Source: Salvia splendens
Lineage: Eukaryota; Streptophyta; Magnoliopsida; Lamiales; Lamiaceae
Assembly: GCF_004379255.2 (NCBI RefSeq)
Contig: NC_056049.1
Span: forward strand, 1,364,001 to 1,428,000
Direction: 5' to 3'
Length of the DNA: 64,000 bases
The translations under genes were made by a program, and so were the position numbers. A model generated the notes under the pieces. The model was not told where the DNA came from, did not search any database, and worked only from the letters and a program-made list of their open reading frames with translations. Below, piece by piece: positions 25,461-36,002 of this stretch. Numbering within the stretch: the stretch's first letter is position 1; the number at the start of each line of letters is the position of its first letter.

Positions 25461-26592
25461 GAGCATCCACGATAGGAAGGATTTCTCTACGGACTAGCAC
25501 TAGGACTTTTCAAAAACATCTTTTAACACGTCACTAGGACTTCCCACCTCACTGCCACATCACTAGGACATCCCATTGCACAATAGTGGACAACACTAGG
25601 ACTAGCCGACGCCCTAGCCAATAAAATAAATTGAAAAATACGATTAATTCATTTTAATTATTGGTTTATCAAATATAAAAAAAAGAAGTGCACTAAGTTG
25701 TAAATATTGAGTATAAATAAAAAAAAAGTAAAAAAAAAAATGGGACGTCCTACCACTTATCCGTCGCCTGCCCACAATAACGGACGAGCGCACGGACAAG
25801 GAGGCGGACGTCCGCCTTATCCGAAGGACTTTCCCACGGACTAGCACTAGGACTTCTCAAAAACACCTTCTGCCATGTCACTAGGACTTCCCACCCCACT
25901 GCCACATCACTAGGACATCCCACTGCACAATAGTGGACAAGCACTAGGACATCCCGGCAGACAAGCACAATAATAAAAATTCACAAATACGCAATTACGG
26001 AATTAAAATTTCGACACGAATACGGGCAGAGAAAGTGCAATAATAATTTTATTAAATAAAAAAAAATTAAAATAATACTCCCTCTATCCCATAGTAGATG
26101 TCACACTTTCCTTTTTAGTTTATCCCACAAAAGATGTCACATTTCCTCTTTTGGAAAAAGTTCCTTCTAACATCAATTATAAAATTATATTTTCTCTCAC
26201 CACTTAACACACAAAATAACATCTCTTAAAATCTCGTGTCATCTCCCAAGTGTGACATCTACTATGGGACAGAGGAAGTACAATGCAACAAAAAAACAAC
26301 AATTTAAACAAAGTTTAGTATGTCTTGAATCTTTATAGTTTGTCGCTAGCCGAACGGGGGTCTCGCTGGATATGAAGTGCAACGAGCTGGATATATAGAG
26401 TTGAAATTAAAAAAAAATATGAAAAATGCTCTCGTCCGTCGGGACGTCCGTCGAGCACCCACAATAGCGGACGAGACGAAAAATGAGAGGTCGTCCGTCT
26501 GGCTCGTCCGTCGCGCGCTTGTCCGCCCCAATAGTGGATGTCCCGGACGGAAGACTCGCTCACTGATCGGACGTCCGCTATTGTGGATGCTC
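25461..26592. mobile_element. Non-autonomous Harbinger-like element with internal duplication
   Basis: The left end gagcatccacgatag pairs with the right end ctattgtggatgctc, giving TIRs like those of the 17484 element. The left flank is TTA, but the right flank reads ATT, so the target duplication is not clean. Internally a segment is repeated: 25491-25612 and 25838-25953 share ggactagcactaggactt, then cactgccacatcactaggac. GC-rich cggacg-type motifs flank both halves. A Stowaway MITE (26078-26278) is nested inside. No transposase was seen. Confidence 0.6.
26078..26278. mobile_element. Stowaway-like MITE nested in the 25461 element
   Basis: About 201 bp. The left end ctccctctatcccatagtag is complementary to the right end ctactatgggacagaggaag, and both are flanked by TA (26076-26077 and 26279-26280). 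The good TIR match suggests a relatively recent insertion. Confidence 0.8.
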
Positions 26593-26834
26593 ATTTTGAT
26601 GATTTTTCATTGATCATACAGTTTTCATATTTACATGTAAAATCGGGGTGCAACATAGTACTGGGTTGTAATATAAGGATTGGGCTGTAATATAAAAAAT
26701 GGCCCAAATGATTCAGCTTTGGGCTGTAAGTAATAAAAATAAAGTAGGAAAAGGCCCAAACAGTGAAGCCCAATAGAGTAATAGGATTTCCTCTCAAAAT
26801 GGGCTCGTAATCTGATCTCAAATGCTCAGAAGTC

Positions 26835-26998
26835 AGAACTATGGTTGGTTATCAACGGGTTGTAATACAGATAACGCGAAACTATGGCGACCTTAAGATC
26901 TTGGGTCAAATCCTGTCGCATGTTGGAAGATTTTTTGGCTTAATCCGCAAATCCGGTCAAGCAGGATTAGTCGGATTCCGTCAAAAGCGTGTTCTGAA
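26835..26998 (+). repeat. tRNA-derived SINE-like repeat, copy 1
   Basis: The stretch contains a box-B-like gggtcaaatcc after gaccttaagatctt, and a tail with ggaaga, gcaaatccggtcaagca and ggattagtc. The same order of words recurs at 61790-61945. The layout (tRNA-like head, unrelated body) fits a plant SINE. Ends and target duplications could not be fixed by eye. Confidence 0.45.
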
Positions 26999-27222
26999 CT
27001 ACTCCCTCCGTCTCAATTAAGTTGAGTCAATTCTTTTGGGCACAGATATTAAAAATTTGTGTTAAAAAGTACGAGAAAAGAATAAAGTAGGAAAGATAAA
27101 GAGAGAGTAAAATAGGTGATGAAGTAAAGTAAGAGTGATTAAATGTTTTATTTTTAGTCAAAAGGGGAAATGACTCAATTTTATTGGGACGTCCAAAAAA
27201 GGAATACGACTCACCTTAGGTG

Positions 27223-27745
27223 TGTTAGAAATAATGGGAAGAAATTCTCAAGCCGTGTACAGGCGGTACTCTAACTATTACAATCGAAAGGAAACTTGCA
27301 GCAAATAGAGGAATGAAAATTACAACGAAAATAAAGCAAACCAAATTTATAAGTCGAGTCAAGGAAAGCCCTCTTTCCGCAAGACAAATTACGCCCCGGC
27401 TAGTGCTCACGGAATGACGTATTGCCCCCAAAGATAAAACGACTTCCTCCTAACGTGTAGAAGCACCTCAAACCCGCTAGGCACCGGCGAACTTGATGGA
27501 GTTCCGAGAATCGAGCTATGCAATGCTCCTATATGTGAACTAGGATGTAGAGAGCTAGAGAAGATGAAGCTTGTTGTGATGTTCGTTGTGTATTCTACTC
27601 TCCCAAGCTCCACCTATTTATAGGATGGGGAAGGCCACCTCAAAGGTCTTGGCATTAAGGGACACCATAAACCAAAATGAGGTGAAAGGCCAAAGGACTT
27701 GGAAATGAAAGGCTAAAAGCCATTTCATTTCACACGTTTCCAACA
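27223..27745 (-). repeat. 3' LTR of the Copia element
   Basis: 523 bp. In element orientation it starts TGTTGGAAACGTG and ends in TTTCTAACA. It differs from the other LTR by a few substitutions and by one base of length near 27563 (aagatgaag versus aagagagaag). Confidence 0.92.
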
Positions 27746-28329
27746 ATCCCCAACATTGGTTAGAGCGTTGCAAGCTCAAACCAACACACCAGACACAAAT
27801 GCATGTATGCAGACTCTTTGCTCAATTCTCGAGAAACAATATTGCATTTGGAATAGTAGCTTGGGGCTTTGAACTTTCCATAGTCAACACTATCGGGCAT
27901 ACCGGCGGCCTGGTGGACGTGATGCCTTGAACCATTCCTCCTTGGTGTATACCGAGACAATAATATTGACACAATATTATTTACAAACTCATCAGTTCTC
28001 ACGTTTGTGTCCTTTACTGGCCATGGAACACCACTTTGGATTCATAAGTGATTCACATGTTGAAGCGGCCCACACTTCTTCACTTACATAGGTGATTCTT
28101 TTCCAGGTATCCTGCAATACCCACCTCCTCGAGGTTTCTAAGAATCATTAAAAGTCAAAACTTAGCCTTTTACCACATGCAGGTTACAACACTCAATGCT
28201 TTCTAAAGAATGGACGAAGATTGAAAATCTTCCGAGTGTTACAACTAGATTCATATAGCTTCGTTTTCCCATTGAACCAAGCCCATGGGATCTCCAATCG
28301 TATGGTTGGGTTACCACTATAATCATCTT
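27746..28329 (-). other. Copia internal DNA between pol stop and 3' LTR
   Basis: About 580 bases of non-coding internal sequence downstream of the RNase H end. No ORF of note. The polypurine-like gttggggat abuts the LTR. Confidence 0.6.
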
Positions 28330-30282
28330 TTAAGATGTGGTTTTCAGTCCCATTCCTTTTAACAATTTATGCATTTGATCACGGTTTAAACCTTTTGTTA
28401 ACGGATCCGCTAAGTTATCAACTGACCTTACATAGTCAACTGTGATAACACCACTTGTGATCAATTGCCTGACGGTATTATGTCGCCGACGAATATGTCG
28501 AGACTTACCGTTGTATAAGCCACTATGTGCTATCCCTATAGCTGCTTGGCTATCACAGTATATCACTACTGTCGGCACTGGCTTCTTCCAACATGGAATA
28601 CATTCTAGGAAATTTCTGAGCCACTCGGCTTCTTCCCCTGCTTTATCCAATGCAATAAACTCAGATTCCATGGTGGAACGAGCAATACACGTCTGTTTCA
28701 TTGATTTCCACGAAACAGCACCACCCCCAACAATGAACACATAACCACTCGTCGAGAACGAGTCTTTTGAATCAGAGATCCAATTTGCATCACAATACCC
28801 TTCAAGTACCTGGGGATATCTTGTGTACTGCAGCTCAAAGTTAAGAGTATACTTCAAGTATCTCAAAACCCTACGCAGAGCTTTCCAATGTTCCTTGCTT
28901 GGGTTGCTCGTAAATCGGCTCAGCTTATTCACCGTACACGCAAGATCTGGTCGGGTGCAGTTTGTGATAAACATCAAACTCCCTATGATCCTTGCATATT
29001 CTTCTTGAGCTACAGGCTCACCCGTGTGCTTACTCAAATGCACGTTGGGTTCCAATGGAGTCTTAGCTGGCTCACAATCGAATGAGTGAAATTTCTTTAG
29101 CACTTTCTCAATATAATGAGATTGTGTCAGAGCAATTCCCTCATGATTCGTTTTAATTTTGATTCCGAGAATCACATCAGCTAAACCCATATCTTTCATG
29201 TCGAAATTTCTCTTCAACATGTTTTTGGTTTCATTGATAATGGCACTATTGCTGCCCGTAATCAACATATCATCTACATAAAGACACACAATAACGAAAC
29301 CGTTATCTGTGTTCTTAATGTAAACACACTTATCGCACTCATTGATAGTGAAACCATTTGCCAACATCACGTTGTCAAATTTTAAATGCCATTGTAATGG
29401 TGCTTGCTTCAACCCATATAATGACTTTACCAGTTTGCATACTTTACGCTCTTGCCCAGGCACAACAAACCCTTCGGGTTGTTCCATATATATTTCTTCT
29501 TCCAGATCACCATTCAGAAACGCAGTTTTCACATCCATTTGGTGAATCTCAAGATTGTGCAAAGCAGCAATCGCAAGAAGCACCCGAATGGAAGTGATTC
29601 TCGTAACAGGTGAATAGGTATCAAAAAAGTCATGCCCTTCTTTCTGCTTAAAGCCTTGGACAACTAGGCGAGCTTTGTACTTATCTATAGTACCATCGGG
29701 CTTATATTTCCTTTTCAGAATCCACTTGCACCCTAAAGTCTTACAGCCTTCAGGCAAGTCTACTAACACCCAGGTGTTATTTCTCATGATGGATTCAATC
29801 TCACTGTTGATAGCTTCTTGCCACCACGCTGCGTCTAGGCCAGACAAAGCTTCCGCCACTGACTTTGGTTCGTCATCCAACATAAAAGTTATGAAGTCGG
29901 GACCAAATGTCTTAGCAACTTTAACTCTTTTACCACGTCTTGGTTCAACATCCTCAGGACTTGACCTCGTCCTTTTTGGAGGATTAGAACTAGTGGATTC
30001 ATCCATCATTCTTTCACTAGAATGATCCTCTTGCCTCTTACAAGGGTAAACATTCTCAAAGAATATAGCATTCCTTGACTCAATCGTTGTTCCTTCAGCC
30101 ACGCCAGGCACAGCTGACCTATGGACTAGGAAACGATAGGCACTACTATTAAGCGCATGGCCAATAAAGATGCAATCGACTGTTTTAGGGCCTACTGCAA
30201 CTTGTTTCGGAGGTGGCACTTCTACCTTCGCTAAACACCCCACACTTTGAGGTATGAATACGAAGGTTTCTTCCCTTTTCAC
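28330..30282 (-). pseudogene. Copia pol, 3' part: reverse transcriptase and RNase H
   Basis: An open frame of 650 codons, the downstream part of a Copia polyprotein cut from its upstream half by a stop codon at 30279-30281. The start Met is only the first ATG after that stop, not a natural start. Contents: the end of integrase and a Pro/Ser-rich linker; the RT domain at about residues 170-410 ([17 protein letters not shown] block, [12 protein letters not shown], active-site YVDDMLI); and RNase H at about 500-640 ([31 protein letters not shown]). The frame is otherwise unbroken. Confidence 0.9.
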
Positions 30283-31649
30283 AACTCATAAGGAGTTACA
30301 TCCCTATTTTTTAGTGGAATTTTGTTCAGGATATGATTCGCTGTTAACACAGCCTTCCCCCACATGTTCTGGGGTAATCCTGAATTAATCAACAAAGCAT
30401 TCATCATCTCTTTTAGTGTTCGATTTTTGCGTTCAGCAACACCATTTGATTGAAGAGAATATGGAGTTGTGGTTTGGTGAAATATACCACTTGCATGACA
30501 TAATTCTGCAAACGGAGCTACATACTCACCACCTCTATCACTTCGAACACACTTAATTCGACAATTAAGTTGATTTTCGGCTTCATTTTTGAAGTCTTTA
30601 AACGCTTCAATTGCCTCATCTTTACTTCTTAATAAGTAAAGGTAACAATACCTTGCGCAATCATCTATAAATGTGATGAAGTACTTTTTACCACCTCTTG
30701 TTTGCACAAATTTTAAATCACATACGTCTGTATGGATCAATTCAAGAGGTTTTGTGCTTCGCTCTACCGAATGGAACGGCAGTTTAGCCATTTTGGCTTC
30801 AACACACACTTCACATCTTTCTTGTGAGTTAAATTTATCTACTTTTAGTAAATTAAGATTTACTAATCTTTTTATAGCATTTAGATTTACATGTCCCAAT
30901 CTATTGTGCCATAAGTCAGAGCTTTCAAGCAAATAAGAGGATGTGTCATTTTCCTTATTGCTTATTCCTTTTCCACGGTGAATGACCGTAACATTCAGCT
31001 CAAAAAGCCCATTCACTAGGTGACCTTCACCTATGAACTTTTCATACTTGGTCAATATAACCTTTTCACACTCAAATTCTAGTGAAAATCCATGATTTAC
31101 TAGAAGTGAGTCTGACACCAAATTATTTCGGATGTCTGGGACATGCAGTACATCCCTAAGGGTAAGAACTTTTCCAGATCCTACTTTTAGGAACACATTA
31201 CCCACACCAACCACCTTAGAAGAGGCTTGGTTTCCCATACGTACTTTTCTACCTCCAACAGATTTATAGGTAGAAAAAATGCTTCTTTCGGAGCACACAT
31301 GACATGTGGCACCTGTATCAACAAACCATTCATTTGGATTGTTACCATGGTTCACATCGGAGACCATTGCGATCACCTCGTGATCTTTGTTGTTTATAAC
31401 AACACGTTCAAATAATTTGCACAATATTGTCTCCAACAATAAGTACACAATTATATTGAACCATATGTGCATTGGTATGTTCAACAACTCATGCATCCCA
31501 ATTATTACTACCAAGTCTAAATTGGTCTTGCTTGTCAACTGACAAACGATAAACACAATTCTCAAGAGAATTGATCTCGGGGAATTAACCATTTCGTAGC
31601 CCATGAACATTGCGACTGTTCGTTTCTTCATTCCAGCTTTGGTGCTCAT
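30279..31649 (-). pseudogene. Copia pol, 5' part: protease and integrase with degraded gag region
   Basis: A 456-codon frame ending at a TGA where related proteins usually keep Trp. From about residue 105 it is normal Copia: aspartic protease ([15 protein letters not shown] at 111-113); GAG-pre-integrase ([11 protein letters not shown]); and integrase core with conserved TDVCDLK, SDRGGEY and [14 protein letters not shown], i.e. the D,D,E residues. The first ~100 residues are hydrophobic and unlike gag. A zinc knuckle is not in frame. The 63 bp between the 5' LTR and the ATG leaves no space for gag, so most of it is deleted or frameshifted. Confidence 0.88.
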
Positions 31650-31712
31650 GTTTCCTCCAACTTCAATTGGTATAATCCTGTCTTAGAAGAGTACACTAAT
31701 TTGTCTTGCGAT

Positions 31713-32236
31713 TGTTATAAATAATGGGAAGAAATTCCCAAGCCGTGTACAGGCGGTACTCTAACTATTACAATCGAAAGGAAACTTGCGGCAAATAGAG
31801 GAATGAAAATTACAACGAAAATAAAGCAAACCAAATTTATAAGTCGAGTCGAGGAAAACCCTCTTTCCGCAAGACAAATTACGCCCCGGCTAGTGCTCAC
31901 GGAATGGCGTATTGCCCCCAAAGATAAAACGACTTCCTCCTAACGTGTAGAAGCACCTCAAACCCGCTAGGCACCGGCGAACTTGATGGAGTTCCGAGAA
32001 TCGAGCTATGCAATGCTCCTATATGTGAACTAGGATGTAGAGAGCTAGAGAAGAGAGAAGCTTGTTGTGATGTTCGTTGTGTATTCTACTCTCCCAAGCT
32101 CCACCTATTTATAGGATGGGGAAGGCCACCTCAAAGGTCTTGGCATTAAGGGACACCATAAACCAAAATGAGGTGAAAGGCCAAAGGACTTGGAAATGAA
32201 AGGCTAAAAGCCATTCCATTTCACACGTTTCCAACA
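31713..32236 (-). repeat. 5' LTR of the Copia element
   Basis: 524 bp, near-identical to the LTR at 27223-27745. In element orientation it begins TGTTGGAAACGTG and ends TTATAACA. It is followed on its outer side by agttg, the probable target duplication. Confidence 0.92.
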
Positions 32237-32249
32237 AGTTGGGACAGAG

Positions 32250-33033
32250 TAAAATTTATCATTGTTTTTTTATTTCTATTTTGGAGTTGATCATTTTTTT
32301 TAAAGATTGTTTTTTCACATATTCCATATTTTTTCAAATTTTGAATTTCTGTAATAATCACGTTTAAACTTGTGAATACTTTTTCACATACTGACCAAGT
32401 GTTCGCAAGAAAGTAAATGCCGAAAGCAACATTGGAAGGCGTTTATGATGAATTTCATAATTTATAGCGTAATTAAAATAGCAAACAATCATTGTAAATT
32501 AATTTCCTAAAAATCATAAATAGTGCATGGTATATGTTGGCAAGTTTCGTTGTAAATTCTTGTTCTTTTCCTTTTTAATTTTGCCTTTTATATGTAAAAT
32601 TTATGGGAAGATGTGTGTGTGTGTTTATGATGAATATCCTAATTTATAGCGCACTCAAAATAGCAAACAGTCATTGGCTCAATGCAAATTAATTTCCTAG
32701 AAATCATAGATAGTGCATGTAGTATATGTTATTGAAAAGTAAGTTGAATTTCGTTGTAAATTCTTGCAATTTCCCTTTTTTAAAATCGCGTTATTTCGCA
32801 GAGGCAAGAACAGAGGCGGCGCAAGGAGATACTCTAATTTATTACTCATTTTTAAAATATAAACATATTAGTATTATTTTATAATTTAAAATATAATAAT
32901 TAAAATATAATTTGAGGTTGCGATCATATTATAAATATTTATACGAAATTGGAGAGGTTGGTATCGGGACGGCATAATTATACTACCTCGTCCATGAAAA
33001 TATAGTCTTTATAATAGATTGTATGAATTTTAA
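32250..33033. other. AT-rich intergenic DNA
   Basis: No gene. Two related segments are visible: tttatgatgaatttcataatttatagcg near 32440 and tttatgatgaatatcctaatttatagcg near 32620, each followed by similar words. This indicates an old local tandem duplication of about 185 bp. Confidence 0.55.
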
Positions 33034-33035
33034 TA

Positions 33036-33267
33036 CTCCCTCCGTCTTATAAAAATATGGGCAATGAGTATGACACGAGAATTAAGACAAAATTAGTAAA
33101 ATAAGAGAGAAAGAGGAGAAAGTGATAAGAAGAATGATAGTTAAAGTAGTGTTAGTAGATAATGAGACTTACATTATTAAATTAATATAACTTTCCAAAA
33201 ATGGAATGCACATATTTTTGTGGGATGAACAAAAATAGAAAGTGTACATACATTTATGGGATGATAG
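33036..33267. mobile_element. Degenerate Stowaway-like MITE
   Basis: The left end ctccctccgtcttataaaaa is preceded by TA. The right end (ttatgggatgatag, then TA) is a poor complement. About 232 bp, with internal words typical of the other copies (cacgagaattaagac, ggaatgcacat). Confidence 0.55.
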
Positions 33268-33436
33268 TACAAAATAAGTAAAAAGAGAAACTAAGAGAAA
33301 TATTATTAAAGTATTAATAGTAGAAAATTACTACTTAAAATAGAGACCAACTAATTATAATGAACAAATCCAAATGAAAAAAAAAAAGATTTTTGATAAA
33401 ACAAGATAGTAGCATTAAGTTTCGAAATAAATTAAA

Positions 33437-34549
33437 GACTAAAGGCCCATTTTGGTCCTTAACATATTGCGATTTTATGATTTTTGTCCAAAATATTATC
33501 TTTTAAATTATTCGGTCCCTCACAAATAAAAACGGGTCACATTTGGTCCGAATTTGACGGAACTGTTAAAATTTAACGGTCAACGAATCTTAATCCGATT
33601 TAGACCGGATTAAATTAATAATTATGTTTTATTAATGTCTAATATTTAATTAATCCAAAACTAAAAAATAAAAAAATTTAAGTTAATAATATTTATTACA
33701 AAAATAAATTAAAACATAAAATGATTTAACAAAATTAAAACAAATGAACCGACGCCTCTTTCTTCACAATTACTCATTCAATTTGTTAAACCAATTTGTT
33801 TACCATTCGTCATTAAAGAGAGCAGAAGCCACCATTCTTTTTGTTAAACCAATTTGTTTACCATCCGTCATTGAAGGTATACTTCATCCACCCAAATCCG
33901 AGTTCACACTGCATACACCACCATATACCACAATCTGTAATCAACCTACTAATCGAATAAATTGAAGCAACCCGAATTAAGAATCGGATATAAAAGAATC
34001 AAGAATTGACCCAGCGTCGACAGTGTCTTCGGGGTGGAATCAGGGCTGCTGCGGCGACAGCGTCGCATTTCCGGCATTGCGCGGACGCGGAGGACGGCCC
34101 TTACCGGCGACGATTGCCGCTTAAATCAGTCGACTGGTGCAATCACGAAGGCGATCCTGCAGCGGTGAATTGGGGATCTTGTTTGAGAGAGGTTGACAAT
34201 ACCTGAAGGAGAGGGAGCTCAAATTTCCTGTTCAATTTTATGTTGTGATTTTCTCTGAGGGCCGAGGGATCTGGGCATGTGTTTCAATTTGGGGGTGTAG
34301 TTCAATTGTTCCATTTTATTAAAAATAATTTCAAATAAAATTATAATTTTTTGGAAAAGAATAAAAATTCACTTAATCCGGTCAAAATCGAATTAAGATT
34401 CGTTGACATTTAAATTTGAACAGTTCCGTCAAATTCGGATCAAATGTGACCCGTTTTTATTTGTGAGGGACCGAATAATTCAAAAGATAATTTTTTGGAC
34501 CAAAATCATAAAATCGCCGTATATTAAGGACTAAAATGGACCTTTAGTC
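33437..34549. mobile_element. Non-autonomous Mutator-like element (MULE) with long TIRs
   Basis: An 1113-bp element flanked by a perfect 9-bp direct repeat taaattaaa (33428-33436 and 34550-34558), the hallmark of Mutator insertion. TIRs are about 170-200 bp: the left end gactaaaggcccattttgg matches the complement of the right end (gactaaaggtccattttag). Both arms share cacaaataaaaacgggtcac and ttgacggaactgtt. No transposase was seen. The core around 33990-34210 is clearly GC-richer than the arms and may be captured host sequence. Confidence 0.85.
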
Positions 34550-34801
34550 TAAATTAAAATTTGTATATTTCGAAATATATAAATTTCATCACGCGGAGCT
34601 TATGACTTACGCTTTCCTTCTCCTGTCTTTACCAGTCAATTCTATGTGAAGTTTTCCTTACATTTTCTTGCTGAAGCTGTTAAATTTAACATTAAAAATA
34701 GCAAATCTGTCCATGAATTAAAAATAGATACTACTCCACTATCTATCTTCATATACAGTGATTAGTTTGAAAATTAAAAATAATTAATAATCAAACACCT
34801 C

Positions 34802-34809
34802 TATATAAA
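34802..34809 (+). promoter_or_regulatory. TATA box of the first small secreted peptide gene
   Basis: tatataaa follows an AT-rich stretch and precedes a CA-rich leader. The ATG at 35096 is about 290 bp downstream, probably because a 5'UTR intron lies between (possible donor near 34916; acceptor AG before ggcaattgatag near 35070). Confidence 0.5.
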
Positions 34810-35095
34810 TCAAACTATCCCACTCCTCAAATTCACAAATTCAGATATCACTTCTCCATAAACTCAAACTGCAGCCTTCTCTCAAATTCCCAATTCAGAC
34901 TTCACTTCAAATTTTGTAGGAATTTGATCCTCATTCTCTGTTTACCACTTCAACTTTGTTTTATATTTTCATTTTAGATTTATTTTTTTCATGCAAAATT
35001 GTACTATAATTTTCTACTATAAATACATATATATATCTAGCTTAACACTTGTTTTTGTTTTATAAATGCAGGGCAATTGATAGTGAGAAGTTGCA

Positions 35096-35338
35096 ATGAC
35101 TCTGTTTTGGAAGTTATTGTTGGTGTTTATGAATGTAGTGATTCTCTCACAATGTTTGAGAGATCCATTCTCTGCTAATGGCGTGAAGCCATTATTTTCT
35201 CCAACAAATGAGAATTATCCAACTGCACCGGCGCCGCCGACTCCTCTGAAGAACCGTTCGATGCTGACTGTATATGAACCGGAATCGGATCCGCCACCTA
35301 AGCCAACTTCTAAATCTTGTAAACCAGGTTGTAAGTAG
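35096..35338 (+). CDS. Small secreted peptide precursor, copy 1 (family not recognised)
   Basis: An 80-residue ORF. Residues 1-20 form a signal peptide (charged start, then LLLVFMNVVILSQC). The mature part is polar and Pro-rich (PTAPAPPTP), with a C-terminal EPESDPPPKP block followed by two closing cysteines in CKPGC. The same plan is found at 41608: signal peptide ending LSQC, an Arg shortly after, an N-x-PTAP segment, then EPESDPPPKP and CxPxC. The bases around both ATGs are also alike (gttgcaatga). Likely an apoplastic peptide. I cannot assign a known hormone or defence-peptide family. Only three cysteines are present, one at the predicted cleavage site, so it is not a defensin or snakin. 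The coding exon ends in frame with a normal stop. Confidence 0.7.
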   Translation: MTLFWKLLLVFMNVVILSQCLRDPFSANGVKPLFSPTNENYPTAPAPPTPLKNRSMLTVYEPESDPPPKPTSKSCKPGCK

Positions 35339-35999
35339 TCACTTATAAATGATGTCCTGTTTATTTAAATTAATGTAATCATAATATAAGAGTATTTTCT
35401 AATTGTTCACTTCTCGGATCGTAAAAACCACATTTATGGGTTTTCTAACTATTCTTTCCCGAATTACAAAAAAGAGAATCAGATCTCACACGGTAACTTT
35501 TAGAAAATAAAAAATTGGTTGCATCAATATAGTTCAAAATTTTCACGAATTTAAGCTCTTCTAACTCATGAATTGTAATTCATGCGTGAATTTGATGAGC
35601 AAAATTCGTGAATTTAACACGTATGGACTTACTACAACGTGAGACATTATCCATTCTGATGTTGGATCGATCACGAGAATGCATGAGCATATGTGAAAAC
35701 GAAACCATGGATCGCTCAAGTTTCTAAATCTCACTTATTAAATTATCCAAAAGCTACCACTCAACTAACAATAAAGTCTATATATACGCAATAAAATCCT
35801 ATTACAAATTGAAAGCGAAAAGATAAATTCAAATGTGTAAGGAGCTTGGATTATATGCAAACTCAACCTCTAATCCTAACTAAAACGACTGTAAACAAAT
35901 CCAATCTCTTAATCTTCATCTCAAGAGGCCTAACACCAATACATTGTATGTGTGTTGGAATGATGCATCCAAATCGAGGGATGGAATCAAGACGATGAC
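35339..35999. other. 3' flank of the peptide gene, no further gene
   Basis: AT-rich trailer and spacer between the peptide stop and the TAA flank of the Harbinger element. No coding features were recognised. An ORF that starts here at 35944 runs into the transposon only by chance. Confidence 0.5.
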
Positions 36000-36002
36000 T
36001 AA

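Larger units (their letters stand above)
27223..32236 (-). mobile_element. Ty1/Copia LTR retrotransposon, defective
   Basis: A 5.0-kb element on the minus strand bounded by two near-identical LTRs of 523 and 524 bp, each starting TG and ending CA. Target duplication is aggtg (27218-27222) and agttg (32237-32241), one mismatch, inside a MITE. The domain order protease, integrase, reverse transcriptase, RNase H is Copia. A weak polypurine tract (gttggggat, minus strand) precedes the 3' LTR. No standard initiator-Met primer site was seen next to the 5' LTR, and a normal gag is missing. A nonsense codon splits pol. The similarity of the LTRs implies a fairly young insertion. Confidence 0.92.
27002..32249. 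mobile_element. Stowaway-like MITE split by a Copia retrotransposon
   Basis: The left arm begins ctccctccgtctcaattaag at 27002 after TA. The matching right end ttgggacagag, followed by TA at 32250-32251, appears only after the Copia element. With the Copia and one target copy removed, the MITE is about 230 bp, the size of its relatives here. The left arm runs to 27222 and the remaining right arm is 32237-32249. Confidence 0.8.
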
